This document shows, piece after piece, positions 4,764 to 5,596 of a DNA stretch of 5,596 bases. The notes under the pieces are model-generated. The model was not told the DNA's origin, ran no database searches, and was given only the letters and a program-made list of their open reading frames with translations. Positions within the stretch are counted from its first letter, which is position 1. Each line of letters starts with the position of its first letter. Source of the DNA: Alphaproteobacteria bacterium. GTDB taxonomy: Bacteria > Pseudomonadota > Alphaproteobacteria > Rs-D84 > NBLK01. A program made the translations under genes and the position numbers. Location: contig JAFGXE010000078.1 of NCBI GenBank assembly GCA_016936785.1, positions 1 through 5,596 on the forward strand. The letters run 5' to 3'.

Positions 4764-4779
4764 ATCGTTACTGTAAAAT
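4751..4779 (+). promoter_or_regulatory. Promoter of tRNA-Val
   Basis: TTGATT (4751-4756) and TAAAAT (4774-4779) are exactly 17 bp apart. The predicted start near 4786 is about 11 nt before the mature tRNA. The -35 box lies in the preceding terminator's 3' arm. Confidence 0.6.
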
Positions 4780-4796
4780 ATCCTTCAACTTATTGG

Positions 4797-4873
4797 GGGC
4801 GTGTAGCTCAGTTGGCTAGAGCTTTCGGTTTACACCCGAACGGTCGTAGGTTCGAGTCCTTCCGCGCCCACCA
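4797..4873 (+). tRNA. tRNA-Val (anticodon TAC)
   Basis: The cloverleaf is complete, 77 nt, with an encoded CCA end (4871-4873). The acceptor stem is GGGCGTG/CGCGCCC (4797-4803, 4863-4869) with one G-T pair. The D stem is GCTC/GAGC (4806-4809, 4819-4822). The anticodon stem TTCGG/CCGAA encloses the loop TTTACAC with anticodon TAC at 4831-4833. The T loop is TTCGAGT. The T stem GTAGG/CCTTC has one T-T mismatch at its second pair (4847 with 4861). It reads GTA and probably other valine codons by wobble. Confidence 0.98.
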
Positions 4874-4919
4874 TTTCTATTATACATCAACAACTTATCT
4901 CATATTTGTCCTCAACCTC

Positions 4920-4937
4920 CCTGCTTTTGCGGGTTTT
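4920..4937 (+). terminator. Intrinsic terminator of tRNA-Val
   Basis: CCTGC (4920-4924) and GCGGG (4929-4933) pair, including one G-T pair, around TTTT, then four T follow (4934-4937). It is short but G/C-rich and lies 46 nt after the tRNA. Confidence 0.6.
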
Positions 4938-4972
4938 GTGATCCTTAATTGACCGTACAACTCACACTATGC

Positions 4973-4999
4973 AAAATAAAATGGGCCTTTCAGCCCATT
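4973..4999 (-). terminator. Intrinsic terminator of the recombinase gene
   Basis: AATGGGC/GCCCATT (4980-4986, 4993-4999) forms a 7-bp stem with a 6-nt loop. On the minus strand it is followed by TTTATTTT. It lies 25 nt after the stop of the convergent gene. Confidence 0.82.
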
Positions 5000-5024
5000 G
5001 TATACTTTGCCCTTTTTCGCAAGG

Positions 5025-5596
5025 TCAATTGAACGCATAAAAAGCCTCTTCCTGATCTTTAAATGTCATAAATTTTGAAGCTAGTTCGATCAATCTGTTC
5101 ACACTTATCTTTTCTGGAATCTTATTTCCTAATATGTCATTGATAATTCTAGGTGATAAATATCCTAAATTGACATACTTATAAACCGTTCGTCCTGTCA
5201 CTTTAAACAGAGATGATATCTTCTCCATCGATACACCTTTCTCGCTTTCTTGTCGATAAAGCCAGCCTATGCTTATCGCACGCACAAGACTTTCATTCAT
5301 CTCTGATTTTGTGAAAATTGATTTTTCCATGCTGAGATATCTATTCGTCAGAATCTTATTTTCAATGTGAAACGCTTGTTTCAAAACAAGGCAATCAGGT
5401 GTCTCTTCCATAATGATTTCATTTTGAGAGTCATTATAGTATCCTTCTAAAACAAACGCCTCATAGGCTTGAGACTCTTTTCTAAAATACAACTCTACGA
5501 AGTCTTCTTTATAGATAATTTTCTCAATTACTTTTTGAATAAAGCTTTTTAACTTGCTTTGATCTATATAAAGATCATCAAAATCAATCCTCTTAA
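5025..5596 (-). CDS. Probable serine recombinase, C-terminal part (partial at 5' end)
   Basis: The frame is open from the window edge to TAA 5025-5027, giving 189 visible residues. A TTG at 5490-5492 is a poor start: no ribosome site precedes it, and the frame continues upstream with a protein-like sequence. The first part (RIDFDDLYIDQSKLKSFIQK, then KEDFVELYFRK) resembles the region after the recombinase and zinc-ribbon domains of large serine recombinases. The C-terminal part has the architecture common on alphaproteobacterial members: a helix SLVRAISIGWLYRQ, a helix-turn-helix (about residues 120-144, GVSMEKISSLFKVTGRTVYK), then YLSPRIINDILGNKIPEKIS. The catalytic serine domain would lie outside the window, so activity cannot be judged. 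Assignment is from remembered family pattern. The gene converges on tRNA-Val. Confidence 0.72.
   Translation of the reverse strand, partial: KRIDFDDLYIDQSKLKSFIQKVIEKIIYKEDFVELYFRKESQAYEAFVLEGYYNDSQNEIIMEETPDCLVLKQAFHIENKILTNRYLSMEKSIFTKSEMNESLVRAISIGWLYRQESEKGVSMEKISSLFKVTGRTVYKYVNLGYLSPRIINDILGNKIPEKISVNRLIELASKFMTFKDQEEAFYAFN

Overview
The window is AT-rich bacterial DNA that most resembles an AT-rich alphaproteobacterium, possibly a host-associated lineage of the Holosporales or Rickettsiales type. The reasons are the alphaproteobacterial style of ribosomal protein L28 and EF-Ts, and a serine-recombinase tail of a kind common in alphaproteobacteria. Assignment below class level is a guess.

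Layout. Minus strand, positions 2413 down to 1: rpmB (L28) with its own promoter and terminator, then an accB-accC transcription unit reading toward the left edge, where accC (biotin carboxylase) is cut off. accB and accC are normally adjacent. Here they are separated by about 800 bp holding a DUF4177-like small gene and a two-helix membrane protein gene, translationally coupled by a TAATG overlap. This pair is bracketed by two direct copies (678-808 and 1320-1449) of a roughly 130 bp repeat with a 97/98 bp palindromic core. The left end of the same repeat recurs in the rpmB leader (2437-2457). In all three places the conserved end lies just upstream of the ribosome binding site of the next gene.

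Plus strand, from 2577: a divergent promoter and structured leader, then rpsB-tsf (ribosomal protein S2 and elongation factor Ts), closed by a strong terminator. Next come a 60-residue membrane-anchored low-complexity protein with its own terminator, and a tRNA-Val(TAC) gene. The promoters of these last two units appear to use the 3' arm of the preceding terminator as their -35 box.

Right edge, minus strand: the C-terminal 189 residues of a gene open to the window end, with the character of a large serine recombinase tail. It converges on the tRNA gene, with terminators for both directions between them, and may mark the edge of an integrated element.

In sum this is a translation and fatty-acid-synthesis housekeeping segment. 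The unusual part is the family of palindromic repeats in gene leaders and the insertion of a small membrane/DUF4177 cassette within the accBC operon.
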